The position numbers were made by a program, and so were the translations under genes. The notes under the pieces are model-generated. The model did no database searches. It saw only the letters and a program-made list of their open reading frames with translations, and had not been told where the DNA came from. Shown here piece by piece: positions 25,094-37,485 of a stretch of DNA of 64,000 nucleotides. Position 1 is the stretch's first letter; every line of letters starts with the position of its first letter. The stretch comes from Onchocerca volvulus (taxonomy: Eukaryota > Nematoda > Chromadorea > Rhabditida > Onchocercidae), in the NCBI GenBank assembly GCA_000499405.2, contig HG738138.1:22144824-22208823 (forward strand), read 5' to 3'.

Positions 25094-26467
25094 AGTTAAA
25101 TATGCATTCAAAAGTGGAACATACCAATGAAAAAGTGAAACATACGTCATGAAATTCCAGAAAAAAAAAAGTGGATTTTGCTTAGAATTTCATGGCATGT
25201 GTCACAATTAAGCTAATTATTTATTCTTCTCATCGTTTTCCAAAGATCCAGATCGCTTATCTTCATCATCAATAACGTTTTTATATAAACCAAATCTAAC
25301 TTACATATATTTCTCATTTGCAAATTGATCACAGAGAATTAAATTCGAAAATTGAAAGTTTACAACAACTTTAATTTCTTATTCTTTTTGAAATATATGA
25401 AAATTGTTGAAAAAAATAAGAAAATGTTGATAGTGCAAAAGTATATGCATGCATGATATGTTAAATAGTTGTTTGCTGATGATTTGATGTATTATTACAT
25501 TTAATTTTAATTTCAATAAGCTGTTGTCTCGACGAACTAGACGATCATTTCATACCTTTGATCTTTAACCTTGAGCAAGTCAAGAGATGAATATATGATA
25601 ATTAGTTAAGATGTGAATATAATGAATACATAATAATTATATAATAATTATGTTTTGCCGCATATTGCTTACCTTTTATAGCATGTAGTTATGAATATAA
25701 AATGAAAATTCTATTCCGTCTTTTAAAGTCATTTTTTAAGAATTTCTATGTATCATTATTTTTCGATCTCTGATGGAATAAAACAAAATTTCATTCCGCA
25801 AAAAATGATGATACAGTAAGAATAGGATATTTTCATGCAATCAATTGTTAAGAAGATTAAAAGTCTCATTATTGATGATTTTTAAAGTTAGACAAATAAT
25901 TGAGAAACGAAATGGCAAAATCACCAAATATCATCAAGCAAAATGACCAAAATTATCAAGTAACATCAAGCAAAATGGCCAAAATCATTAAAAATCTTCT
26001 GCTATTTTTAGCCTTAAAAACATCTCTTGCAAATATTCTTCGAGAATCTTTTGATTTTACCAATTATATGCAAACATTAAAAAACTCATTGGGAAGCTCA
26101 TGTTTATAAGTTTATGCCTATTTGTCCGTTTCATCTTCATCTCGGAATGTATAACTTGTTAACAAATTTTTAGAAATTCAACTTTTGGATTCATTCCTCA
26201 CTTTTTATTCTGATATTTATTTATTCTGATACTAAGGTGTTTTATATTTTTAAATTTAGCAGAAGATTTTGATTTGCTGAAATTTTCTTTTTTTCCAAAA
26301 AAGCGAAATTCCCCAATTTGTTTGCAGCATTAGGACCACAATTTATAGCAGAGATGCATAAGTTAATTATGTGTTTCCAATATATTTGAGCCATGTTGCA
26401 ATCATTTTTGTCCACAACATACTAGCCTTAATTTTCTGCAAGACAAAAAATGAAAATATATTTATAG
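25094..26467. other. Intergenic or 5' part of the next gene
   Basis: This contains an imperfect 32-nt tandem repeat (CATCAAGCAAAATG units at 25932 and 25964) and a 10-bp inverted repeat of CATGAAATTC with GAATTTCATG near 25150-25195. It probably also holds undetected 5' exons of the gene ending at 27271; one possible exon follows the acceptor TTTGCAG at about 26325. Confidence 0.4.
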
Positions 26468-27271
26468 TCTACGGAGAGAAGGAAATTTCGATTCCGCATT
26501 CCAAATTATCCAGAATCAAAGCCCATAAATTGCTCGGTGAAACTGGGAAAACCCGGTCAGCTAACGAAATTTTCTACGATAAATGTATGAAACGAGTGCG
26601 AAGTCCACGTAATGAATTACAAGTTGTAAGGTAATGATGCAATGCTTTTTTTCAGAATTTTAACAGATTTATTTTATAAATATAAAAGAGAAAATGACAG
26701 AATGAAGTGCTTTGAACTTACTTAAAATGGTGATCAGTAGAATTCAAGAAATTCAGAAAGTGGAAGAAAAAGAATGTATGAGCACACAATTTCATTTTAA
26801 CTTATATTCTCATATCCGCCAAAATTACTCTTCGAAATTCCTTAAAATAACAGAAACGAGGTTTTCAACGATAGAAATTTTCAGTTGTTCAACTGAAACA
26901 ACGACATGTTCAGATTCTCGGCGGTAAGCGATCTTATTTTTGAGATTTGATTTAAAAATTGCGTTAAATCAATTCCGAAATAGTTATTAATAGCAGCAAG
27001 TGATGCATTATTAATAGTAACAGTTAAAATTCGAAAGCACAAGGCATTTAGCAATCAGATCCGTATTTGGACAAGAGTAAGATCGAGATTATGCACTAAT
27101 AGCAGCTGAATTACCTGAGACTTACACTCGTTTCAGAAAGAACGTTATTATTAGGAAATTGAAGTTTCAGTTGATTTTTAAATTGGGAATTGAATTTAGT
27201 ACGAGTTTTTGATATTAATCTTTTTCAGGAGTAGTTCTTCTGAAAAAACTAATAAATTATGCGATGCTTGA
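26468..27271 (+). CDS. Protein of unknown function, 5' end not determined
   Basis: Three exons join in phase: 26468 (start uncertain)-26630, 26738-26923 and 27229-27271 with a TGA stop. They encode about 130 residues. Exon A (GEKEISIPHSKLSRIKAHKL and onward) and exon B (RIQEIQKVEEKECMSTQ and onward) are charged, and the C-terminus is Ser/Thr-rich (STETTTCSDSRRSSSSEKT). The frame of exon A stays open upstream to 26371 without an ATG, so at least one 5' exon is missing from the model. It follows the 115-aa gene on the same strand, 1.4 kb downstream, and could be a separate gene or an alternative 3' part. I recognise no domain. Confidence 0.55.
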
Positions 27272-28522
27272 AAAGCTTCAAACAGATGTCAACGTCAAAA
27301 AAAGTTAGATACCGAGTATTCGAACTAAAAAAAATCAATAACGGTCCAGAGCTGTTCAAATTTTGACTAATTCTTCATTTCAACTGGAAAACTACTTTGC
27401 TTGCTTTCTTTCGTTGATTTGCATGTAGTAATTTCAAAATCCAAGTATTGTATATAAATTGCAAACTTGGAGTTCATAAATAAATTCTATTATCCAGAAT
27501 TTTAGCTCCTCAAACGGGAATATAATAATAGTAATCGTCGTAAAATTTATATAGTTAAAAAAATTTCTGGTAATTTTTGAATAAAAAAGAGTTTCACATT
27601 TTTGGGACTAAATTTATTGGAAAATATTGATTCTTGAAAGTCAGTTATTTGAGAATGAAATTCTAAAAATATGGGCATTCATTACTTCAATTACCGATTA
27701 CCAAATTGCTCAGCATGCAAATCCAAGATGCATAATGAAGTTTCTAATCTATATGTTGTAAAGCTACTGATAGAGAAAATGCTTACCTTGATAAAGATAT
27801 GAAAAACATCTGATACTAACCAGTATTTTCAGTTCCAATGAGTTGAAAGTTGAAAGTTGCATTTCCTTTTTTCACTATGCCTGAATAATAATTTAAATAT
27901 ATGGCCATAGTTTAGTAAAATCTTTTTATCTATTTTTTTTTTTTCGTTGTTCATTACAATAAAACTGCTCTCTGTCTCAATTTTGTGCGATGGATAATAT
28001 CGAAACTGCAAAATGTATCAAAATCGGCCAGTTCCAATCTAAATTAAATTGAGACTGATGAAATTAAGTCAAACGGATCATATTCATGATACTTGCTCTA
28101 AGTCACGGTTTTTTTTATTCATACTTTCAATCGCTCAATCACTTATTCAGCGTTAAACAACTGATCATTTGTTGCAATTTACGATACTTTTATGGCATTG
28201 TAAATTGTAACAAATGTTCTTTTTTTTTCCATTAAAATATGCGAAAAAAAAACCATTTCAATTTTCATTCTGCTTTCTGCTTCATTAATTAAGTCAATCA
28301 TCTTATCAGGTAAAAACTTGTTTAATATATGCATGGAACAACGCTGCAGCAGCGATTGTTGCATCGTCTATAATTTTTTATATCATGATTCGTTGCATAT
28401 TTTTCCTTGAAACCTCTGAGTAATGAAACAGTAGCACCATCAACTCACCACAGTCTGTAAAACCAAAGTTTATTAAACTACAATCCATCAAGTCATGGTC
28501 TTAAGCTGTAATCAATCAAATC
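27272..28522. other. Intergenic, nothing identified
   Basis: AT-rich sequence with an AATAAA at about 27478 that may serve the preceding gene. Minus-strand open frames at 27829-28011 and 28179-28364 lack splice partners or similarity, and I do not support them. Confidence 0.4.
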
Positions 28523-28607
28523 ATGATTTTTCAAATAATTGCGATAGTTTTCGCAAATGTTAGCTGTTATCATTCAGAGACTGATCTTCTTGTCGATAGA
28601 AGATCAT
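28523..28607 (+). CDS. Candidate first exon encoding a signal peptide
   Basis: An ATG opens 28 codons ending exactly at a good donor (T then GTGAGT). Residues 1-14 (MIFQIIAIVFANVS) look like a secretion signal, and the next residues are hydrophilic (YHSETDLLVDRRS). A candidate second exon follows the acceptor ATATTTCAG at 28819 and is open in two frames, so I could not fix a protein. No family is recognised. This may be chance. Confidence 0.25.
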
Positions 28608-31600
28608 GTGAGTTTAAATGCATTTCACTTTCATATTCTGTGTGACAGCAGCATATGTCATCTTGCAATCTTAAGTACGTAGTGTTTACTGCATGCACAT
28701 ATTGTTTTTTCTATTAAAACTTGGTTGATATTTTACAATATATTCCGAAAGAGCGTCTGATTAGTTTTTCTTTCTGTGAAAAATAACTTGATTGTAATTC
28801 AGAAATGTTAATATTTCAGCTTGTCTTCTGGAATTTGGAAAAATTCTGGCAGCGAATTTTTATTTCCATTTTTGTTTTTTCGAAATAACCAGCATTCCTT
28901 CAGTGTTGGTTACTTCGTTTTGGATGCAAAAAAAGTTTCGCATTTTAATCAGACGTATCATTTTTGTATTAAATTTAGTTGATACATTGATAGTTCACCA
29001 ACACGAAAAGGAGCTGTTATTTATCATTACATAACTCTTCGCAATAAACCTTTTCTAGATATCTCCTCAAATTTTTAATTTTTTTAATAAGATCTTTCAC
29101 AGTATATGTATTAGTATAATGTTTATAAAGTTTCCTTAATGTATTTTCTCAATAACTGGCCAAGAATTGATTGAAAAAAGTTGACTTGGCCAACGTTGAA
29201 AGGCCTAGAAAATTATATAAAAATTGAAAAAAAAGGCTGATTTTATACTTGTCCTTGATTTTCTCAATGATCTTCGATATACCTGCCAAAATGTATGATA
29301 CAGGTTAAGGTGATAAGAAATGTCAGCAAGATGTTGGATAAAATTCGTATTATATATGATGCAAATATTTCACAAAAAATTTTTACAAATAGGAAATATT
29401 TTTGGAAATCTTTTTTTTTTTTTTTTGTTGCAATCATTTCTTGATTTTAGAAATTAAAATGCCCACTTTTTTGATTTATAAGTTTTCAAAGACTTCCACT
29501 TTACTCAAAAATTTTAATGTATATATAATTGTCGCGAATTTTTTGCGCAATATAAAAATTGCTACTTTGTATTAGTAAAAAAAAGGAATACTTCGTAACA
29601 ATATTACTTACGTATATCTTTTGTCGCGTAGCGAATTCTGAGCGTACGACCAGTTAAAAATTTTATCGCAAACCGTAAAACGAGTCCAATATGTCGATAA
29701 TTTATTGTCGACCAAAGTACAAAGAATATCGGGAGAAAGGATTTGAAAGCAGTGACGGCGTGGATACAAGTGTAGAAAGTGTGAAGTGAAGGTGAAGAAT
29801 TCTTATGAGAAAATCCTCCCTTTATATACCGTGAAGGAAGTAGGTGTGGTTACATAGATAGCCGTAAAGAGCCAATATGTATTACAAGCATTGTATCAAG
29901 GTCACACGGTTAATGAGAATGTGAGATAGATATCTTTTGACACAAAGAAAGGATTTGTGTAGTGAACTAAACAAAGAAAAACGCGAAGATGATGAAATCG
30001 TAGCAATTGATTAACAATGTCAAAAAAAAATGACTCATGTGAATAGTTAACAACCGTTCACTATTACATCAAATGATCACAAGTATAAAACAATTTAAAT
30101 TCAAATTTTTACGATACAGTTATTTCAGTTTTTTCCGACAATAATTGCATATTAATCAGTCATCACATTTTATTGAAATTTTAATGTAATATACAGCGAT
30201 TTATCTTTTAATTACGATCATAGGAAATATTTTTCAGTTCTCTGAAATACATAATTGCAATATATTAAAATTTTGGATTCAATTCTATCACCGCTTTCCT
30301 ACTTGTGTCTTCCTTGCTGATGGAGAATGCAGTATTTATTCTCATCTTGAAATTTTTTTGGTTTCTGAAATTTTCGGATTTTGAAAGACATTTTCAAGTT
30401 TCTTTATGGTGCATAATATTATTCATCAATTGCATCTCAAATTCTTTTTTTTTTAAAATGAGGAAAGTTCAACATGAATTATTGATTTCTTTCAGCAAAT
30501 ATAAGTGAATGAACTATTCAATAATTATTTAAATCGAATTATTTTTGCATTGTTTAAAAACGAGGAAAAATAAAGATATGAAAAGTAAAAATATGAAGTT
30601 ACTTGAAATAGACGAGATTGAAAAAAAAGTTAGTTTCGTGAAATTAAATTAAGATCGATTGAATTGATTTCGATTTGGAATGAAGTAAAACTAAATTTTT
30701 GAGTGAAATAGAAAAAAAATTGTTTTTAGTATTAATTTGAATTAATTTATTTCTAGCAATTTTTTTTCATATTGTTTTAATAATTATTTGAACAGAAATG
30801 CTTTATAGGAGCAATTAACTCTAATAAAAAGATGCAAGCTTGAAAATATTGCAAAATAGTGAAAATAAAATAATAAAACAAATTGTATAGGATAAAAATA
30901 TATGTGGAATAGTCATCACTTGCGTAAATCAATTTCAATCTAATCAATAAGAATGTCCTTGCTTCCTTCTTTGACAAATCTATTTTCCTATAACTTTTCG
31001 CTTCTTTCTAGTTGACATATTCATCATCGTCGCTATTTTCTTTAGGGAAAAGAATTTTCAGATGAGATATGATTCAGTCAAAGAATGCTTCATTTTGGAT
31101 TCATTTTCAAACATCGATAGTATGCACTTTACATAATTGTTCTGAGGATGGAACTGCGGTCGCTTCATCTTTTGATGGTGACATGTGTGTGACACATATT
31201 TGAACAACGAATTCGCTATTCACATTTGCTTTGATAATATCAGCTTTAGTCATTTTCGCTTTGATAAATAGATAGCAGATATTGTGGAATTAATCGGTCT
31301 TGACAATGAAACGATTTTTTGAACTTTTTTATGCATATTTGAAGTAAAAATTTGCGTCATATTTCAAGGTCGCAATTAGATGACTAATTCACGTCAAGTT
31401 TTATTAAATTTTAACAAAAACCTCAATATATCAGGCAAACATATATTCTGAATTTTCTACGCATCAATTGTCACAAATATTGTTTGACTTAATTGATATG
31501 ATAGCGATCTGAATAATTTAAATGAAACGGTTGATGTCAATTTATCACATTTCTGACATTCTTTCTGATCAATTAATTTTAGATATTACACTAAATTTCG

Positions 31601-31922
31601 ACTTTTACTTATTGATTACAATTTGAACCATAGCATGTGTAACTGCATTGCCCATTTGATTAGTAACATCAATTTACGGAATATTTCTTTCATAATTTCC
31701 ATTATTGATTTCAAATCGACGTCAATCTCTTTAATTTTAATTCTTAAGTCACAAGAGAGTAAATAATTCTTTAAACTAACGAAAATTAAGATTTTGAAAA
31801 ACTGAACTATTAATGGAAATAATTCTCGAATTTTGAGTTTATTACTTATATAAATTAATTACGTTAACATTTTAATACGGAGGGCATTGCATATCAGAAT
31901 TACCTTTAATTTTAGATAATAG
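28608..31922. other. Intergenic with one compositionally distinct block
   Basis: About 29620-30010 is visibly richer in G and C than its surroundings (for example TTGTCGCGTAGCGAATTCTG, TGACGGCGTGGATAC) and contains a TATA-like TTTATATACC near 29820. The rest is AT-rich without exons I can support. Confidence 0.4.
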
Positions 31923-31995
31923 CAAAATTTCCAAACTCATAGCGATTTTCCTAAATGCAAAATTTAGGAAAATCGCTATGAGTTTGGAAATTTTG
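31923..31995. repeat. Perfect 34-bp inverted repeat with 5-nt loop
   Basis: Positions 31923-31956 are the exact reverse complement of 31962-31995, separated by GCAAA. The arms start CAAAATTTCCAAACTCATAG. No mismatch is visible over 34 bp. There is no gene within 1 kb on either side. It could be a very short inverted-repeat element, a hairpin RNA source or a replication/assembly fold-back. Confidence 0.95.
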
Positions 31996-33599
31996 ATTTT
32001 ACTTTTTTAGCAATGATTTTACTTCTTTCCGAGATTTCAAAAATTTCTAGGCCTAGAAGAAAATTTGCATAGCAAATTTAGCAAATAATAATTCTTCTAT
32101 TTTTACTTTTTTTGAGATCGACATGTCTCATCTCATGCTTGAATACAGAATATAATATTAGAATATATTTTAGTGTCTGGAATAATGTAATATTCGAAGT
32201 ATAATGAAAATGGTGCAAAATAGTTCAATATAGTGTGTTATGAAATAAGTTTTTGCAATTAATATCACATTTATGACTGTTTGAATAATACAAAAACACT
32301 TCGAGTTTTTTAATCAAAGTATTAGTAACATTCAGCATAATCAGCGTGTAATATTGTGATTATTTGACTTATGGCATTTCTAGTGGTGGCGATAAAATAT
32401 AATGAAAATATAAAAGCGAGAATATTGTCATGCTGATAAAGCCAACAGCAATGGAAATGACTATAAGCAGATATGGAAGCATTTTTTCTGAAATAACTAT
32501 TGATTAGTTAATTTTAATGAATTTTATGACGAAAACTCGAACAACTTTAACTATCATGAGAGAGAGAGGAGAATATCTTTCTTTAAGGACCAATGAGATT
32601 GAAAATAGGATGGAAGTAATTCTCATAAAATTTTTCCGACGAAAAGCTTTTGTCATATTATAATACAACTACAAGTTTCTTATGTTATAAAATTAATTTA
32701 AGTTTTAAACTTTGAAGTTCAAGAGCAAGTAACTGTATATATAAGTTTTGTTTAAGTTGAAAAGTGATGAAATAAGGAAATAGTAGAATGACTGACTATC
32801 CTTTTGCGCTTGTTTTTTCATAGGTATTTTCATCACTTGAGTATTTGGAATTGAAAAATTTTCTGGTGCTTGTTTCTTAACAGTTGTTTTCATCATTCGA
32901 GTAATTGGAATTGAGAAATTCATAACATAATCAGATATATTCCTTTCTAAACGATGTAAATTGAGTATTGCCAATCGAAAATGTTATATAAAGAGTTAAA
33001 TATGTGCTTTTGCAGAAGGTGGATGATGAGCGATTGCATATCATACAGATTTCATTGAATTATTCATATTATAAATAAATTAATTGACTACGATGAAATA
33101 AACATAAAAATCTGAGCTCAAATTTATACTAAAATCATACATAGAAATATTTTCAAAAACATTCATTTTACAATATTTCCATAGACTGACCATCATTTCT
33201 AAGTGCGTTCATGTGAAAAATACTGAACGGATTGGAAAAATTCTTTGCTAGAAAAAAAGGTAGAAAAAACAAATACCGGCAGGAAAGGCTAATAAGGTGT
33301 GCCTTGATTTTGAAGTACTAGTCTTTCGGCGAGATGTAACACTTTCTGAATCAAGTAACAAAGTAAATATAACAATATAATTTAACAACTACAATAAAAC
33401 TTTATTTATTTATAAATAAATCATTTGAAGATAATGCTCGCATCCAATTATAGATGAAGACAAATTATGGTGAGACTGTTTTCTTTTATTTCAGGTTTTC
33501 GGAATTTCGTTATTAATCATCTAGATCAAATTTTCATTGAAAATTGAAAAACCATACTGGTAGCCATTGTCGGAAAAATCCGAAAATTGATATAAACAA
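31996..33599. other. Intergenic with a 60-nt tandem repeat
   Basis: The notable element is two tandem 60-nt units at 32806-32865 and 32866-32925, listed separately. Otherwise it is AT-rich DNA with no exon I can defend. Confidence 0.4.
32806..32925. repeat. 60-nt tandem repeat, two units
   Basis: The units GCGCTTGTTTTTTCATAGG... and GTGCTTGTTTCTTAACAGT... are about 80 percent identical by eye with no indel. On the minus strand they lie in an open frame that reads NFSIP(I/N)T and KKQA in both units. The 20-codon period keeps the frame, but most differences change the amino acid, so coding is not established. Confidence 0.7.
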
Positions 33600-33980
33600 G
33601 GGGTGTTAAAGGTTATGAAGCGGTAATTTCAAATGTAACAACAGGCCGATAATATTAGGGTAAACATGTTTGCCACCAAATGCTCCAACTAACGGCTAAA
33701 CAAAGCGAGATCATAAGGCGCCAAATTGGAGATCAGGAAAGAAGGAGGGATTCCGAAAGGATATATAAGGATCGGATTTGGAGCAAAAGGACATTCTTAT
33801 TCCACGATCAGCTAACGAGCGCCTGCTTTACTACAACAGTCTTCAAAAAGGGTATTCTACCAGCATTATCATACAACGACCCCAGCCATTCGATTCCAAT
33901 CAACAAAACAGCCAGCAAAAGGGACAAGAAATCTTCTGTTTTACGAGTAACCAAGGAAAGGAACACAGTGATTAACTGGA
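33600..33980 (+). pseudogene. Third BEL/Pao-related retroelement remnant
   Basis: About 33600-33840 resembles 8450-8665 in the same orientation (ACATGTTTGCCACCAAA against ACATATTTACCACCAAA; GATCAGGAAAGAAGG; GAAAGGATATATAAG). Downstream, a frame ending IFCFTSNQGKEHSD near 33975 is faintly like the zinc-knuckle region of gag copy 1. Frames overlap and are broken. It is a truncated, inactive remnant. Confidence 0.5.
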
Positions 33981-34039
33981 TACATTCCAATAATTGTTGT
34001 TTCATAATTGCTCCCTATTTAATAAATACCTTTTTCTAA

Positions 34040-37000
34040 AAGGAATTCGCAACAAATATTTTCACGACAGCTATAGTAATTTCTGTAACAATTTCTGGTT
34101 TGCTGGTATTTGTAACTGTAATAAAATAGAAAATTTTATTTCTTATTCAGGCTGCATTTTTTGTTAATTGTTGCAATAAATTACTGAATCAGATTTTGCC
34201 ATCGAAATTCTAAAAGTAAAGTAATACCATACAACTGGACAGAATATCCGTTAGAATCAACTATTGTTTCCATAGAGATATTATCTACCCTCTTGAAAGA
34301 AGATTTTGCCTCTGAAATGCAGAAAAATGGCAATGTCAATATTGCCATCTATTATTCTACGGGATTAATCAATCCAAACAGTTAAGCTTAGTTGTACAGA
34401 ATATTTACGATCATTAAGACTTCCAAGGATAATAAAATATCCGAAAAATAGTCTCTCGATAAGATTTTATGCCCGATGGAGCTTTCATTCTTGAAAGAAG
34501 CAAACATCTGAATTCCAGGAAAAAATCAACCCAAATAATCATAACTTTACTTGCAGTTGTAGCTCTAAAAAGTTGACTTGTCAGAAAAAAATTATTCTAA
34601 AATTTCATTATAATTAAGTGCATACTGTCTTTTTCGCATAGACGACTCTTCGTTAGCCTTGAAAAAACTAATTTTTCATCAATTTTTAATTTTTAATCTG
34701 GAAAACATTACCGCTCAAATTGCTTAAAGAGAAAATCGCAGACGAAAGAATCATCAGAAAAATTGTATGCGCACGTTCTTTGGTACCATGAGAACGAGAT
34801 ACATATATGGTGAGCACTAAATCAGGAGTGCTTACGGTACAACCATCCATTAGAATTAAAAAACTTATTAAAAAGCTACAACAGAATTTATGACAATTTT
34901 ATGCTTTATAATTATGTAAATATTGAGGATTAAGCTTAAAGCAATGCTGCGTAAAAAAGATTGATTGCTGGAGATTTATGCTATTTGACCTATTTTGCAA
35001 AATGGATTAGGAAATTCGAATCTGAGCGAAGTGAGTTTTGTTGTGATATATTTTGTTAAAATGGTTTAGTATTCAATTTTTTCAAATGTTTTCTTTTCAA
35101 ATTTTTTTCTTTCATTGATTGCTTTTATAGTTTGATTTTTAGTTTTTAGTAATGATTATTACTGTTTGCTATTAAATAAGATCCGTGATGTTATTTCTTC
35201 AATTTTTTCTGCCATGGTATAAATGTCATGATAAAACTGATAAGAATTCGTTAACTTCTATACAAATAATTATTTCATTCATGTGTTTTATCTGAATGAA
35301 AAAAAAAATGAAAAATTAAGAATATGGAATTTCTTCTTCTTGTTTTGCTGCATTTACTGTTATATTGATAAGAGAAACATACAACAAATGCATTTTTTAA
35401 TCTGTCGAAATCTGTCTAAATGCGATAAATCAAAAACATTTCTGTGGAAGAATAACAATATTGATATTTGTTACATTGTGTTTTTTCGTTTCACTATTTT
35501 TAAAAAGCTTTTTTTTTTAACAGAAAATAAAAAAAAAAAACGTTATTATAAAAGTAAGTAATTATATTACTTACTTTTGTTGGTTTGATAAACGGATAAT
35601 ATTCCCCGATCATCTTTGTTCATACGTTAAGTGAATGCATGTTTATTAGTGATTCTATCTTTTGTGAACAGTTAGTATCATAAAAACGTTATTATAAAGT
35701 GTATTAAAAATCTGATGAAATATGATAAACATTTGGTGAAATACAAAGCAATTTGAAATGTCGAGCTTCACAAAATTATGAATTGTTAAATATTCTCAAC
35801 CTCGAAAATGCTGATTGAATCACACAAGCAACAAATATATCTAATTTTTCTGATTTGCAAAGATGGTTATAATTAGATTGTAGATTGAAAAAATCAATGA
35901 TATCTTTCATTTCAGTATTATGTCACTTCCTATTATCATACGATTGCATCATATATTACTATGTTTAATTAATAAGTACTTGTTGATTTTTTAACAACAA
36001 AATATGACAGCTATTAAAAATTAATTTTATTCATTATTCTCTTCCATTCATAATTATTTTATTATTGAACTTATTTTAAATATAGATCCTTTTATAACAA
36101 CAATGAAGTATATAAATGTAAATTTTTTAATTGAGTGAAATAACTGATTGAAATGAGTCCGATTTGTATATAATAGTCAAATCATGAAGTATTTTCAATA
36201 TGAGAGATTTGGTTTCCACTTTTTTCTAATGACAAATATCAAAAATATATAAATCATTTGTATTTGGTTATTATATACAAAATTACTGTATATGCATAGG
36301 GAGAAAAGACATAGGAAAAAAATTTGATATGCTTCGACGAAGTATTTAAAATAGAATTTATAATTTCGTTCTTCCTAACCTCGAAGATCATCGCTAATAA
36401 TAACAGCGACTAAAAACTTTAAGATAAACAAAAAATTTGTTAAAAACGAGTCTGGAAATGATAATTTGTGGCATAGACATATTAGCCAAAATTTTATATG
36501 AAAAAGCAAGTGGACTACGTCAATGTTATTCTTATAAAATTCCAGTATAAACAAAATAACTAACTTGACTACAAACACCATACTGTTGTTTCGTTCAACT
36601 TAATATCTTCATAGAAAAAGTTGCTTTTTACTTCATATTCTCATAAAAAGAACTTCGGAAGACAATAATTTGCACAACGACCCATCAAACTAACCGTCAA
36701 ATTGATCTAGCAGTCACCCAACAATACTCATAACATTTTAGCAAACCGTTTACAAGCCCCGGGCTATAGAACAATTCGCAACATTCATCTCGATATATCA
36801 CAATCAAAATTTTTGTGCTACAAATATGGGACGGATTTATAAATTTCATTGAAACTAAGCATAAAACTCCTTCGGAATAACTAACAGAATATAATGACAA
36901 TAAATTATCGCGGTTGGAAGCGAACTCAGAAATACTAGGAGCTACGAATGAAATTAAAACTAAAGGGAACTGCAAAAGCCACAATTTTCGCGAATAAAAA

Positions 37001-37420
37001 GAAAGAAAAAAAAGTTCCACCTAAGGGAAAAGTCTCTTTTGACTTATGGCTGTTCGTTGTCAGTGTACCAAATGATCATTAAAAGATAGCGTGATTTTTA
37101 CTTCATAAAACTATAATGGCGGATATTAGAAATTCTTTTTTTTTTAAATTGCCATGATAAAAACTGACTAAAAATATGACTTTAGAAAGTATTATATCCA
37201 ATTTTATGGAGAAACTGAAAGCTGTTCAATTAAAACATTCAGTAATATTCAAATCTCTGATATGAAATCTTTTCAAAAAATGAATTACTACTATTTTTTC
37301 GTGATTCATTCATTCTTATAATCATCTGTGTTATATTGATGTGAGTAACATAAAATTTGATTCGTTCGAGTTATCAAAATTTAGTAATCCTTAAAATATG
37401 GGAAAATAGATGAATTATGA
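34040..37420. other. Intergenic, nothing firmly identified
   Basis: No exon chain is seen. A stretch at about 36660-37020 is less AT-rich and has a 107-codon open frame on the minus strand, with no recognisable domain; it may be decayed repeat DNA. Confidence 0.4.
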
Positions 37421-37485
37421 ACATATATATATATATATATATATACTCCATATATATATATATATATATATATATGGAGTATAAG
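37421..37485. repeat. AT dinucleotide palindrome
   Basis: Two (AT)n tracts surround ACTCC, and the right tract ends in GGAGT, so TATACTCCATATA at about 37442 pairs with TATATGGAGTATA ending at about 37482. The whole block can form a cruciform or hairpin. Confidence 0.9.

Noticed and set aside
36697..37020. 107-codon minus-strand frame
   Set aside because: No domain, no splice partners and Leu/Ser/Phe bias; not supported as a gene, although the less AT-rich composition was noted.
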